DNA of 64,000 bases from Curvibacter sp. CHRR-16. GTDB taxonomy: Bacteria; Pseudomonadota; Gammaproteobacteria; Burkholderiales; Burkholderiaceae_C. Each line of letters begins with the position of its first letter. The first letter of the stretch is position 1. Shown here in pieces: positions 9,796 to 16,990 of this stretch. The notes under the pieces are model-generated. The model was not told where the DNA came from and made no database searches. It worked only from the letters and a program-made list of their open reading frames with translations. Both the position numbers and the translations under genes were made by a program. The DNA is taken from positions 310,001 through 374,000 of the forward strand of contig NZ_JAHCSH010000002.1 of the NCBI RefSeq assembly GCF_018474005.1, given 5' to 3'.

Positions 9796-10707
9796 ATGCA
9801 ACGCATTCACTTCCACGAAGTCGTCACCCGCGATGGCTTTCAGAACGAAGCCACTTTTGTGCCCACCGACACCAAAGTGGTCCTCATCGACGCGCTCAGC
9901 CGCTGCGGCTACGCCAAGATAGAGGTCACCTCCTTCACCTCGGCCAAGGCCATTCCCATGCTCAAAGACGCCGAGGAAGTCATGGGCCGCATCCAGCGCC
10001 AACCCGACGTGGAGTACACCGTCTTAGTGCCCAATGTGCGCGGTGCCGAACGGGCGCTGGAGTGCCGTGCCAACGAGTTCAACGTGGTCATGTCCGTCTC
10101 TGAAACGCACAACCTGACCAACCTGCGCATGACGCGTGCGCAAAGCTTTGCCAGCCTGCGCGATGTGATTGCCATGGCCCAGCAGCATGTGGCCATCAAC
10201 GTGTCGCTGTCCACCAGCTTTGGCTGCCCCATGGAGGGTGTAGTGCCCCAAGACGAGGTGCTGCGCTGGGCCGACCAGTTTGCCGCCTTGGGCGTGCGCG
10301 GCCTGACCATTTGCGACACCACAGGCATGGCCAACCCGGCGCAAGTGGCGCGCATGGCGCGGGCGCTCAAGCAGCGCTTCCCCACCCTGCAACTGACCCT
10401 GCACTTTCACAACACCCGGGGCATGGGCTTGGCCAACGTGCTGACCGCTGTGCAGGAAGGCATAGACCGCTTTGACGGCTCGCTCGGCGGCTTGGGCGGC
10501 TGCCCCTATGCGCCCGGAGCTAGCGGCAATATTTGCAGCGAAGACGCCATCCACATGCTCAGCGAAATGGGCTACGACACCGGCATAGACCTGCCCCGGC
10601 TGCTCGATGTGGCGCGGCGCATGCCCGCCATCGTGGGGCACGAGGTGTCAGGCCAATTGGCCAAAGCCGGTCTGTGCACCGACCTGCACCCAGCCCCCTC
10701 CATGTAG
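9796..10707 (+). CDS. Hydroxymethylglutaryl-CoA-lyase-family enzyme
   Basis: 303 aa DRE-TIM-fold lyase. Catalytic landmarks are all present: VVTRDGFQNE (Arg-Asp pair), the metal-binding His pair in LTLHFHNTRGMG, and the active-site loop Cys in GGLGGCPYAPGASGN. The family cleaves 3-hydroxy-3-methylglutaryl-CoA to acetoacetate and acetyl-CoA, or related acyl-CoAs. The neighbouring CaiB transferase leaves open a leucine-degradation or a citramalyl/itaconyl-type role. Starts 16 bp after the CoA-transferase, so likely the same operon. Confidence 0.88.
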   Translation: MQRIHFHEVVTRDGFQNEATFVPTDTKVVLIDALSRCGYAKIEVTSFTSAKAIPMLKDAEEVMGRIQRQPDVEYTVLVPNVRGAERALECRANEFNVVMSVSETHNLTNLRMTRAQSFASLRDVIAMAQQHVAINVSLSTSFGCPMEGVVPQDEVLRWADQFAALGVRGLTICDTTGMANPAQVARMARALKQRFPTLQLTLHFHNTRGMGLANVLTAVQEGIDRFDGSLGGLGGCPYAPGASGNICSEDAIHMLSEMGYDTGIDLPRLLDVARRMPAIVGHEVSGQLAKAGLCTDLHPAPSM

Positions 10708-10728
10708 CCACACTGCGGGAGAACACGC

Positions 10729-11127
10729 ATGATTGACCACCTCGACCACTTGGTACTGACCACTTCTCGCCGCGATGCCTGTGTGGACTTTTACACCCGC
10801 GTGCTGGGTATGCAGCTCGAATCGTTTGTCGGCGGCACGCCCCCGGTGGAGCGCTACGCATTCAAGTTTGGCAACCAGAAAATCAACCTGCATGTGCAGG
10901 GTGCGGAGTTCGAGCCCAAAGCCCACCTGCCCGTGCCCGGTGCGCTAGACCTGTGCTTTATCGCCTCCATCCCCTTGGACAGCGTGGTAGCGCGCCTGCA
11001 CGCCGAGAACTGGCCCATTGTGGAAGGCCCGGTTCTGCGCACCGGGGCCACGCACAAGATACGCTCGGTCTACGTACGCGATCCGGACTTCAACCTCATC
11101 GAAATATCCGAACTGGTACAGCCCTGA
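10729..11127 (+). CDS. VOC-superfamily protein (glyoxalase/dioxygenase fold)
   Basis: 132 aa. Two babbab modules, starting IDHLDHLVLTT (first metal His) and ending YVRDPDFNLIEISEL (metal Glu). The family includes glyoxalase I, extradiol dioxygenases and methylmalonyl-CoA epimerases. Sequence alone does not give the substrate. It lies 21 bp after the lyase gene in the same run, so a role in the same catabolic pathway is the simplest guess. Confidence 0.85.
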   Translation: MIDHLDHLVLTTSRRDACVDFYTRVLGMQLESFVGGTPPVERYAFKFGNQKINLHVQGAEFEPKAHLPVPGALDLCFIASIPLDSVVARLHAENWPIVEGPVLRTGATHKIRSVYVRDPDFNLIEISELVQP

Positions 11128-11144
11128 CGCCTAGCGCCCAACCC

Positions 11145-12479
11145 ATGACCGCCCTGCCACCCCGAGACATACCAGCCCGCCAGCTTTTGCGCGCCTTGTA
11201 CGACGCCGCCGTAGCCCGCGCCCAAGCGGCGCAGGTACTGCCCGCGCATTTGCCACCACCGCCAGCCAAAGGGCGCACGGTGGTGGTAGGCGCAGGCAAA
11301 GCGGCAGCGGCCATGGCGCAGGCGGTGGAGGCCGCTTGGCCTGCGAGTGCACCCCTCTCTGGCGTGGTGGTTACGCGCTACGGGCACATACCGCCACAGG
11401 TCAGCACGGCCACGCAGCGCATCCGCATACTGGAAGCCGCCCACCCCGTGCCAGATGCGGCAGGCGTAGCCGCATCGCAGCAGATACTGCAGGCGGTGCA
11501 GGGCCTCACGGCGGATGATTTGGTCATCGTCCTCATGTCCGGTGGGGCTTCGTCCCTGCTGGTGCTGCCCGTGGATGGCGTGGACTTGGAAGCCAAACGG
11601 CGCATCAACCAACAATTGCTGCACAGCGGCGCGCCCATTGACGCCATGAACTGCGTGCGCAAGCACCTCTCGCGCATCAAAGGCGGGCAACTGGCCGCCG
11701 CCTGCCACCCCGCCCGGGTGCTGACGCTGGCCATTAGCGACGTGCCGGGCGACGACCCCGCCACCATAGGCAGCGGCCCCAGCGTGGCAGACCCCAGCAC
11801 CTGCGCCGAGGCACTGGCCATCGTGGAGCAATACCGCATAGACATACCGCCCGCCATACGCCAAGCGTGGGCCAGCGGCCTGCTAGAAACCATCAAACCC
11901 GCCGATGCCCGCTTGGCCCAGTGCGAAACCCGCGTGGTGGCTGCACCTTGGCAGTCGCTGCAAGCGGCGGCAGCGGTGGCGCAAGCTGCGGGCTACACGC
12001 CCTACCTACTGGGCGACAACATAGAGGGCGAATCCCGCGAGATAGGCCGCATGCACGCCGCGCTGGCCCTGTCCTGCGCGCAGCGCGGGCAACCATTCCA
12101 AACACCGTGCGTGCTGCTGTCTGGCGGCGAAACCACCGTGACCGTAGCCCCAAGAGCCGCTCACGAACCACGTGGCAAGGGTGGACGCGCTGCCGAGTTT
12201 TGCCTAGGCCTGGCCCAAGGCTTGGCAGGTGGGCAAACAGACGCTGTTGGCATATGGGCGCTGGCCGCAGATACCGACGGCATAGACGGCAGCGAAGACA
12301 ACGCCGGCGCATTCGTCACCCCCGACACGCTGCAGCGCGCCCGCCAGCAGGGCCTGCGCCTAGAGCAATACTTGGCCCGCAACGACTCGTACAGCTACTT
12401 CGCCCAGCTGGGCGACCTGCTGGTGACTGGCCCGACGCATACGAATGTGAATGACTTTCGGGCGGTGGTGATTGTGTGA
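11145..12479 (+). CDS. Glycerate 2-kinase (MOFRL family; also annotated hydroxypyruvate reductase TtuD)
   Basis: 444 aa. Start taken at MTALPPRDIPARQLLRAL, which begins 17 bp after the VOC gene; a longer open frame upstream overlaps that gene and is rejected. Landmarks are VVGAGKAAAAMAQAVE, the glycine loop VLMSGGASSLLV, the DAMNCVRKHLSRIKGGQLA region, the ISDVPGDDPATIGSGPS motif of class II glycerate kinases, and the C-terminal MOFRL segment (LLSGGETTVT, GIWALAADTDGIDG, DLLVTGPTHTNVND). It phosphorylates D-glycerate to 2-phosphoglycerate. Last gene of the CaiB-lyase-VOC run. Confidence 0.9.
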   Translation: MTALPPRDIPARQLLRALYDAAVARAQAAQVLPAHLPPPPAKGRTVVVGAGKAAAAMAQAVEAAWPASAPLSGVVVTRYGHIPPQVSTATQRIRILEAAHPVPDAAGVAASQQILQAVQGLTADDLVIVLMSGGASSLLVLPVDGVDLEAKRRINQQLLHSGAPIDAMNCVRKHLSRIKGGQLAAACHPARVLTLAISDVPGDDPATIGSGPSVADPSTCAEALAIVEQYRIDIPPAIRQAWASGLLETIKPADARLAQCETRVVAAPWQSLQAAAAVAQAAGYTPYLLGDNIEGESREIGRMHAALALSCAQRGQPFQTPCVLLSGGETTVTVAPRAAHEPRGKGGRAAEFCLGLAQGLAGGQTDAVGIWALAADTDGIDGSEDNAGAFVTPDTLQRARQQGLRLEQYLARNDSYSYFAQLGDLLVTGPTHTNVNDFRAVVIV

Positions 12480-12498
12480 GTAAGCGCTAGCTGGGTGC

Positions 12499-12918
12499 TT
12501 AAGCTTGCCATGGGTTGATCAGCTCAACCCCTGCATTGGCAAAGTCCCGCACGTTGCGGGTTACCAATTGGCATTGGTACGCGCGTGCCGTGGCCGCGAT
12601 GATCGAGTCGAAGGCTGACATGGGTTTGCCTTGCACATCGGCCTGCACAGTCATTTGAGCCCAAGCATCGGCCACTGACTGATCAAACGCCAAGATACGG
12701 CCTTCAAACCCCGCGCCTAACTGCTCCAGCCAAGACGTCAATTCCGCACGGCGTTTGGACTCCGGCAGTCTGCCCACGCCCCGCTGCAACTCACCCCATG
12801 TCATGGCGCTTATGTACAGCTCATGCGGTTTGCGTGCGGCAAACCAGTCAATCACTCGGGCATCTGGCGCACTCTTGACCAGCTCGGACAGCGCACAGGT
12901 GTCTAGCAAATACTTCAT
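12499..12918 (-). CDS. VapC-type PIN-domain ribonuclease toxin
   Basis: 139 aa. PIN acidic residues are visible: Asp in MKYLLDTCALSEL, Glu in MTWGELQRGVG, Asp in SAFDSIIAATA, and the C-terminal LVTRNVRDFANAGVELINPW. VapC toxins are endoribonucleases, often cutting initiator tRNA. Its start overlaps the antitoxin stop by 4 bp (ATGA), the standard antitoxin-toxin coupling. It is the left edge of the accessory island. Confidence 0.92.
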   Translation of the reverse strand: MKYLLDTCALSELVKSAPDARVIDWFAARKPHELYISAMTWGELQRGVGRLPESKRRAELTSWLEQLGAGFEGRILAFDQSVADAWAQMTVQADVQGKPMSAFDSIIAATARAYQCQLVTRNVRDFANAGVELINPWQA

Positions 12919-13160
12919 AGCGCTATATCGCGAATGGCCTTGCTGGAGCGATCCAGCACCAATGCCTCACCGCGTGGCGCGTTGAGCAGGCAGTCCATCA
13001 GATTAGCGGTCTGACCGCTCAAGCGGCGGTAATCGTGGGCAGCCAGAATGACCACGGCCTCCTCACCTCGCCGGGTGACGAGCTGCGGCCCCTCTTTGAG
13101 CGTGAGATCAACCAGCTCGCTGAACCGGCTCTTGGCCTCTTGTAGTTGCCATGTGTGCAT
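12915..13160 (-). CDS. Phd/YefM-type antitoxin of the VapC pair
   Basis: 81 aa from the ATG at 13160, which has GGAG 6 nt upstream; a TTG four codons earlier is in frame but poorly placed. The N-terminus MHTWQLQEAKSRFSELVDLT is the Phd/YefM DNA-binding fold, followed by GPQLVTRRGEEAVVILAAHDYRRL (shown in part: VTRRGEEAVVIL). The C-terminal tail should bind and block the PIN toxin. Probably autoregulated through the palindrome at 13175-13187. Confidence 0.92.
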   Translation of the reverse strand: MHTWQLQEAKSRFSELVDLTLKEGPQLVTRRGEEAVVILAAHDYRRLSGQTANLMDCLLNAPRGEALVLDRSSKAIRDIAL

Positions 13161-13174
13161 GATGCACTCCAAAT

Positions 13175-13187
13175 CTAGTCAGACTAG
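13175..13187. promoter_or_regulatory. Palindromic operator of the Phd/VapC operon
   Basis: Perfect CTAGTC-A-GACTAG palindrome, starting 15 bp upstream of the antitoxin start codon and close to where its promoter should lie. Phd/YefM antitoxins typically repress their own operon through such palindromes. Binding is inferred. Confidence 0.6.
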
Positions 13188-13334
13188 TCATTATCATCCC
13201 CAAAGTGTCTTCGAATGTCAATCGCGTGCGCAAACGTTATAAATTTAAAAACTATACTGGTATGAAGACAAAGGCTGAGAATGCTTCGCACCGCTGCCTT
13301 GAGTATTGGGTTTCACAATTTCATAGGAAGAACC

Positions 13335-13901
13335 ATGAGTTTGCTTTACGGCAACAATTCACCGCGCCACAAGGTGTTTGTCAGTTATCACCACGCCAAT
13401 GACCAAGCATATCGGGACTACTTCGAGAGGCTATTTGCGCATACACACGATGTCATGGTTTCAAAGTCGGTACAGATCGGCGACATTGATCCAAATCTAA
13501 AGACAGAAACTGTCCGACAAAAGATCCGCGACGAATATCTGCGCGACTCAACAGTGACAGTGGTTCTGATTGGGTCGCAAACTTGGCAAAGGAAGCACGT
13601 TGACTGGGAAATCGGGTCGAGCATTAGGCAAACGCAGTTCAGTTCACGCTCCGGGTTGCTCGGTATCATCCTGCCTACATATCCTCGCAACGACACCACC
13701 AAGTACGACGGGTATACGATTCCTCCTAGGCTCTACGACAACATTCAATGTGGGTTCGCCAAAATCTACAACTGGAGCACCGATGCAGCCTCAGTGCAAC
13801 AGTGGATTCATGAGGCATACGAACGGAGAAAACAGATTAATCCCGACAATTCCTTTCCGAGTTTTGTGAATAACCGATCTGCTGATAGGTGGCAAAAATG
13901 A
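13335..13901 (+). CDS. TIR-like protein of the MTH538/DUF1863 (ThsB-like) type
   Basis: 188 aa. Start set at MSLLYGNNSPRHKVF with AGGAAG four bases upstream; an upstream ATG at 13281 lacks this site. The flavodoxin-like TIR core is RHKVFVSYHHANDQAYRDYF, then VTVVLIGSQTWQRKHVDWEI, where Glu92 in DWEIGSSI occupies the place of the TIR catalytic Glu. Proteins of this kind make NAD-derived signals or consume NAD in bacterial immunity, e.g. ThsB of Thoeris. No thsA partner gene is present. First gene of a three-gene operon with base composition more AT-rich than the flanks. Confidence 0.75.
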   Translation: MSLLYGNNSPRHKVFVSYHHANDQAYRDYFERLFAHTHDVMVSKSVQIGDIDPNLKTETVRQKIRDEYLRDSTVTVVLIGSQTWQRKHVDWEIGSSIRQTQFSSRSGLLGIILPTYPRNDTTKYDGYTIPPRLYDNIQCGFAKIYNWSTDAASVQQWIHEAYERRKQINPDNSFPSFVNNRSADRWQK

Positions 13902-14377
13902 AATGGAGCAAGTGGTTAGAAAACTGGGATATGGCGTCTTTGAAGATCAAAGCGCCATTTCTGGAGATGGAGTGGAAGCCTCAAGACGAGGATAAAGCCG
14001 CCGCGTGGGAGTTGTATGTCGAACTGCTAACCCGAATTGCTACCCAGCCGCTTGATGAAAAACACGGCGACGAAAAAACGGCTTTGGATAGCGTTTACTC
14101 GCTCTTCGCCATTACGCGCCAAGTTTTGAAAAACAACACTAGAAACTGCACGGAGTTCACGAAGATTGCCATAGTCGTACTGAATCAGGTGATTCGACCA
14201 TTCACGGCGAAATGGCACCGCCTGAGCATTGATGGGGCATTCTCAGATGTCGAGAAGCAAAAGGAATTCCGAGATGAGCTCGCAGAGCTGCAATCAGTAC
14301 TCAAAAAATACACAAAAATGCTTGCTGATATGGCAGGTGTTGAAGACCTCACGACTCTGGAAGATAGTGAAACCTAG
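13898..14377 (+). CDS. Small helical protein between two TIR genes, function unknown
   Basis: 159 aa. The ATG overlaps the stop of the first TIR gene (ATGA) and has GGTGG upstream, so the two are translationally coupled. Predicted almost fully helical, soluble, without signal peptide or TM segments. Notable stretches are AAAWELYVELLTRIATQPL, DSVYSLFAITRQVL, AIVVLNQVIRPFTAKWHRLS and a C-terminal coiled-coil-like helix (FRDELAELQSVLKKYTKML). No catalytic motif seen. Position suggests an adaptor, sensor or inhibitor for the TIR proteins, which is inference only. Confidence 0.7.
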   Translation: MKWSKWLENWDMASLKIKAPFLEMEWKPQDEDKAAAWELYVELLTRIATQPLDEKHGDEKTALDSVYSLFAITRQVLKNNTRNCTEFTKIAIVVLNQVIRPFTAKWHRLSIDGAFSDVEKQKEFRDELAELQSVLKKYTKMLADMAGVEDLTTLEDSET

Positions 14378-14473
14378 CACGGGCAACGATTTCGCACTAT
14401 CCGGTCGCTGGTCGTTGTGCGATAAAACAGCACAGCCCTCGGTCGCCCAAACGTTAGATTGCAAGGAGGAAAT

Positions 14474-15283
14474 TTGGAGCAGAACTATCTGTATCTTTTC
14501 GAGTGCGACTACGGCTCGCGCATAAAAGAGCGCCAATTCGTCAAAGACATTCTTCGATCCTTTGATAAAGATTACGCCACGATGGTGGGTGTCGTCGTCA
14601 ATAACAGCCCCTACTGCCTTGAGTTTTCGATCGCTGTTAATCTTCAAGACGATCCAATTAAGTTTGAGCGATGGCTCAGAGCCAACTACCCAAACAAGTT
14701 GAAACGACACAACGTATTCCTTGAAAATGCACTCCCCTTCAATGTCGTGACGTTCATTGATGACTTTATGGTTGATTTGACCCTCACAAGTGAAGGGGAC
14801 GGACTCTTGTTTTTATGGCCGGAGAGAGAACACCTTGAGTCGCAACACCCTCAGTTCAAATGCATGAAGAAGAACGCATCAAGGGTCTTCATTGGTCACT
14901 CGTCAAAGGATAAGGAATTAATTGTTAATCCGTTGAACGCATACCTTCAGGCTCAGGGAATTGGCACTTGGGTTGATAGCTACGAGATCGATTATGGGGA
15001 AAACATCTATTCGAAGGTCAATGAAGGTATCGAGAACGCAAAGGTCGGCTTATTCATCCTGACAGACAGCTTCTTCGATAGCACCAGTGGTTGGCCAATC
15101 ACTGAGTTTTCCACCTTCTTCATGCAGCTAATGAAAAGCAATAAAAAGGTTCTCATGGTGAACGCCGGAGTTGATCCAGAGAAAATTCATGCAATGATGA
15201 AAGCATACCGATACATAGACTGGAATGGCGGCAACGGCATGCCTGAGATCGCTGCCGCGATTAAACGGAAACTTGCTACCTAA
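14474..15283 (+). CDS. Two-domain protein with C-terminal TIR domain
   Basis: 269 aa from a TTG start (14474) chosen because AGGAGG lies 5 nt upstream. Residues 1-130 are an unrecognised alpha/beta domain (NYLYLFECDYGSRIKERQFV at the start). Residues 137-265 are a TIR domain: ASRVFIGHSSKDKELIV, GIGTWVDSYEIDYGENIYSK, VGLFILTDSFF, and the catalytic-type Glu211 in SGWPITEFSTFF. It lies 96 bp after the helical gene. The likely activity is NAD+ cleavage on activation, with the N-terminal domain as trigger sensor (inference). Its stop overlaps the convergent PIN gene by 8 bp. Confidence 0.75.
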   Translation: MEQNYLYLFECDYGSRIKERQFVKDILRSFDKDYATMVGVVVNNSPYCLEFSIAVNLQDDPIKFERWLRANYPNKLKRHNVFLENALPFNVVTFIDDFMVDLTLTSEGDGLLFLWPEREHLESQHPQFKCMKKNASRVFIGHSSKDKELIVNPLNAYLQAQGIGTWVDSYEIDYGENIYSKVNEGIENAKVGLFILTDSFFDSTSGWPITEFSTFFMQLMKSNKKVLMVNAGVDPEKIHAMMKAYRYIDWNGGNGMPEIAAAIKRKLAT

Positions 15284-15695
15284 TCTCCACCCCCAACCCC
15301 GCCAGCCGTTTGCGCATTTTCAGCACGGCTTTGTCTTTGCTCCACAGGGGGCAGGTGTGGGCTACGGCCAGGTCAATGAAGCATTGGTCGTCCGGGTCTT
15401 TGCAGGTGTAGGGGGCTTTGGGGGCCACGTCCACCAGTTGTGCCCATGCGTCGCGCTGGGCTAGCACAGTCTCCGCGCTCAGGGTTTGACCATTGGCTTG
15501 ACTATCTGCAGCGGTTTGCAGGCGCTGCTGCACGTGGGGGTAGTGCAGCACGCGCTCTAGCTCGTCGCGCATGCGCTGGGTGGCTATCCAGCGTTGGCGG
15601 CCTTGGGCCAGGTCGTCCTTCAGGCCCTGCACACGCGGGTCGCGGAAGACGAACATGTCCAGCACCACGTTGGTGTCGATCACGACCAGCGTCAT
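15276..15695 (-). CDS. PIN-domain protein (putative toxin, no adjacent antitoxin)
   Basis: 139 aa of the 'putative toxin-antitoxin system toxin component, PIN family' type: MTLVVIDTNVVLDMF (first Asp), RMRDELERVL (Glu), DPDDQCFIDLAV (Asp cluster), PLWSKDKAVLKM. No antitoxin-like gene flanks it. The start overlaps the stop of the rRNA methyltransferase gene by 4 bp, so it is translated as the last gene of that unit. It might be a housekeeping nuclease rather than a toxin. Confidence 0.8.
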   Translation of the reverse strand: MTLVVIDTNVVLDMFVFRDPRVQGLKDDLAQGRQRWIATQRMRDELERVLHYPHVQQRLQTAADSQANGQTLSAETVLAQRDAWAQLVDVAPKAPYTCKDPDDQCFIDLAVAHTCPLWSKDKAVLKMRKRLAGLGVEIR

Positions 15696-16978
15696 GCAGC
15701 GTCACCAGCTTGTGCGCTGTCGGGGTTGGTTGGTTCGGCGGGGCGTTTGGCTTTGTCCAAGCGGCCGGCCACCATGTCAAAGCGGAACAGGCGGCACTCC
15801 AGCGGGCCGTTCCACATGGGCACGCGGCGGCTTTCTTTCAGGCGCATGCGGCCGGGCAGTTTCAAGTCGGGCGTCAGCATCCACGCGGTCCAGCCGGTGA
15901 AGTTTTTCTTCCAGTGGGCAGAGAGTTGTTCGAAGAAGGAGCCATCGCCCTCAAACTCCACCAACTCGCGCGCGCCGGTTTTGGCCACACCGCCCACGCC
16001 AATGCGCTCGCCATAGGGGGGGTTGAGCATCATGACGCCGCCGTTGGCGGACTTGACCGGGGGCATGCGCTGCAGCGCGTCGCCGCCGCGGAACTCGATC
16101 ACGTCGCCCACACCAGCGCGGTCTGCGTTGCGCTGGGCAAAGTCCACCATGCGGTGGGACACGTCGCTGCCGTAGAACAAGAAGGCTTGGCCGGGGTCGG
16201 GCTTGGCGATGTTGGCTTGCGCTTCGGACTTCATGGCCTGCCATGCGGGGCCGTGGTAGGGGCGCAGCTTGGTAAAAGCGAACGGGCGCTGCAGGCCGGG
16301 GGCCATGCCGCAGGCCATTTGCGCGGCCTCGATGACGATGGTGCCGCTGCCGCAGCAGGGGTCGTACAGGGGTTGCAGGTTGCCGTCGGCATCGCCCTTC
16401 ACCCAGCCGCTGGCGTACAGCATGGCGGCGGCCAGCGTTTCTTTCAGCGGGGCGTCGCCCTTGTCTTCGCGCCAGCCGCGCTTGAACAGCGGCTCGCCCG
16501 ATGTGTCCAGATACAGCGAGCAGGCGTCGGTGGTCAGGTGGGCAAATATGCGTACATCGGGGCGCTGGGTATCCACGTCGGGGCGCACGCCGCCGCTGGT
16601 TTCGCGAAAGCGGTCGCACACCGCGTCTTTGACGCGCAGGGCGGCAAAGTTCAGGCTTTGCAGCGGGCTGTGCTGGGCGGTTATCTCGACCTTGATGCTC
16701 TGGCGCGGGGTGAACCACTGTTCCCACGGCACGTTCATACCGGCGCGGTAGATGTCTTGCTCGGTGCGGTATTCGGTGTACGAGAGCAGCACCAGCACGC
16801 GCTGGGCCAGGCGGCTGTGCAGGTTGAGCAGCATGACCTCGTTCCAGCTGGCGTTGACGCGCACGCCGCCGCGCTGGGGGCTGATGGCTTTGGGCGGCAG
16901 TTGCACGACCGAGCGGATTTCGGTGGCCAAAAATTCCTCAACGCCAGCGGCGCAAGGCAAAAACAGTTGCAGGTTCAT
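15692..16978 (-). CDS. THUMP-domain 23S rRNA (guanine-N2)-methyltransferase, RlmL-N-like
   Basis: 428 aa. N-terminal THUMP region (MNLQLFLPCAAGVEEFLATE, VEITAQHSPLQSLNF), then a Rossmann methyltransferase with PLYDPCCGSGTIVIEAAQMA (SAM loop) and the catalytic MMLNPPYGERIGVG. This is the N-terminal half of E. coli RlmKL, which methylates G2445 of 23S rRNA; the RlmK part is not fused here. Lies 12 bp downstream of rpoN on the same strand and is coupled to the PIN gene. Confidence 0.88.
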   Translation of the reverse strand: MNLQLFLPCAAGVEEFLATEIRSVVQLPPKAISPQRGGVRVNASWNEVMLLNLHSRLAQRVLVLLSYTEYRTEQDIYRAGMNVPWEQWFTPRQSIKVEITAQHSPLQSLNFAALRVKDAVCDRFRETSGGVRPDVDTQRPDVRIFAHLTTDACSLYLDTSGEPLFKRGWREDKGDAPLKETLAAAMLYASGWVKGDADGNLQPLYDPCCGSGTIVIEAAQMACGMAPGLQRPFAFTKLRPYHGPAWQAMKSEAQANIAKPDPGQAFLFYGSDVSHRMVDFAQRNADRAGVGDVIEFRGGDALQRMPPVKSANGGVMMLNPPYGERIGVGGVAKTGARELVEFEGDGSFFEQLSAHWKKNFTGWTAWMLTPDLKLPGRMRLKESRRVPMWNGPLECRLFRFDMVAGRLDKAKRPAEPTNPDSAQAGDAA

Positions 16979-16990
16979 AGCTAAAAGGTG

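Noticed and set aside
10729..11127. Fosfomycin or bleomycin resistance protein
   Set aside because: VOC fold alone is not diagnostic, and the catabolic operon context argues against a resistance role.
12162..12171. A 10-nt match to the long tracrRNA seed inside the glycerate kinase gene
   Set aside because: One base shorter, coding context, and the PAM-side flank (AGCGGCTC) differs from that at the promoter site. It is compatible with chance in 64 kb.
13335..15283. Naming the TIR operon Thoeris
   Set aside because: One protein is ThsB-like, but no ThsA (sirtuin/SLOG or other effector) gene is present and the third gene is itself a TIR protein.
15440..16984. Long plus-strand frame opposite the rRNA methyltransferase
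   Set aside because: Composition is an antisense shadow of a GC-rich gene (His/Ala/Gly-rich, no domains). The minus-strand gene has clear catalytic motifs.
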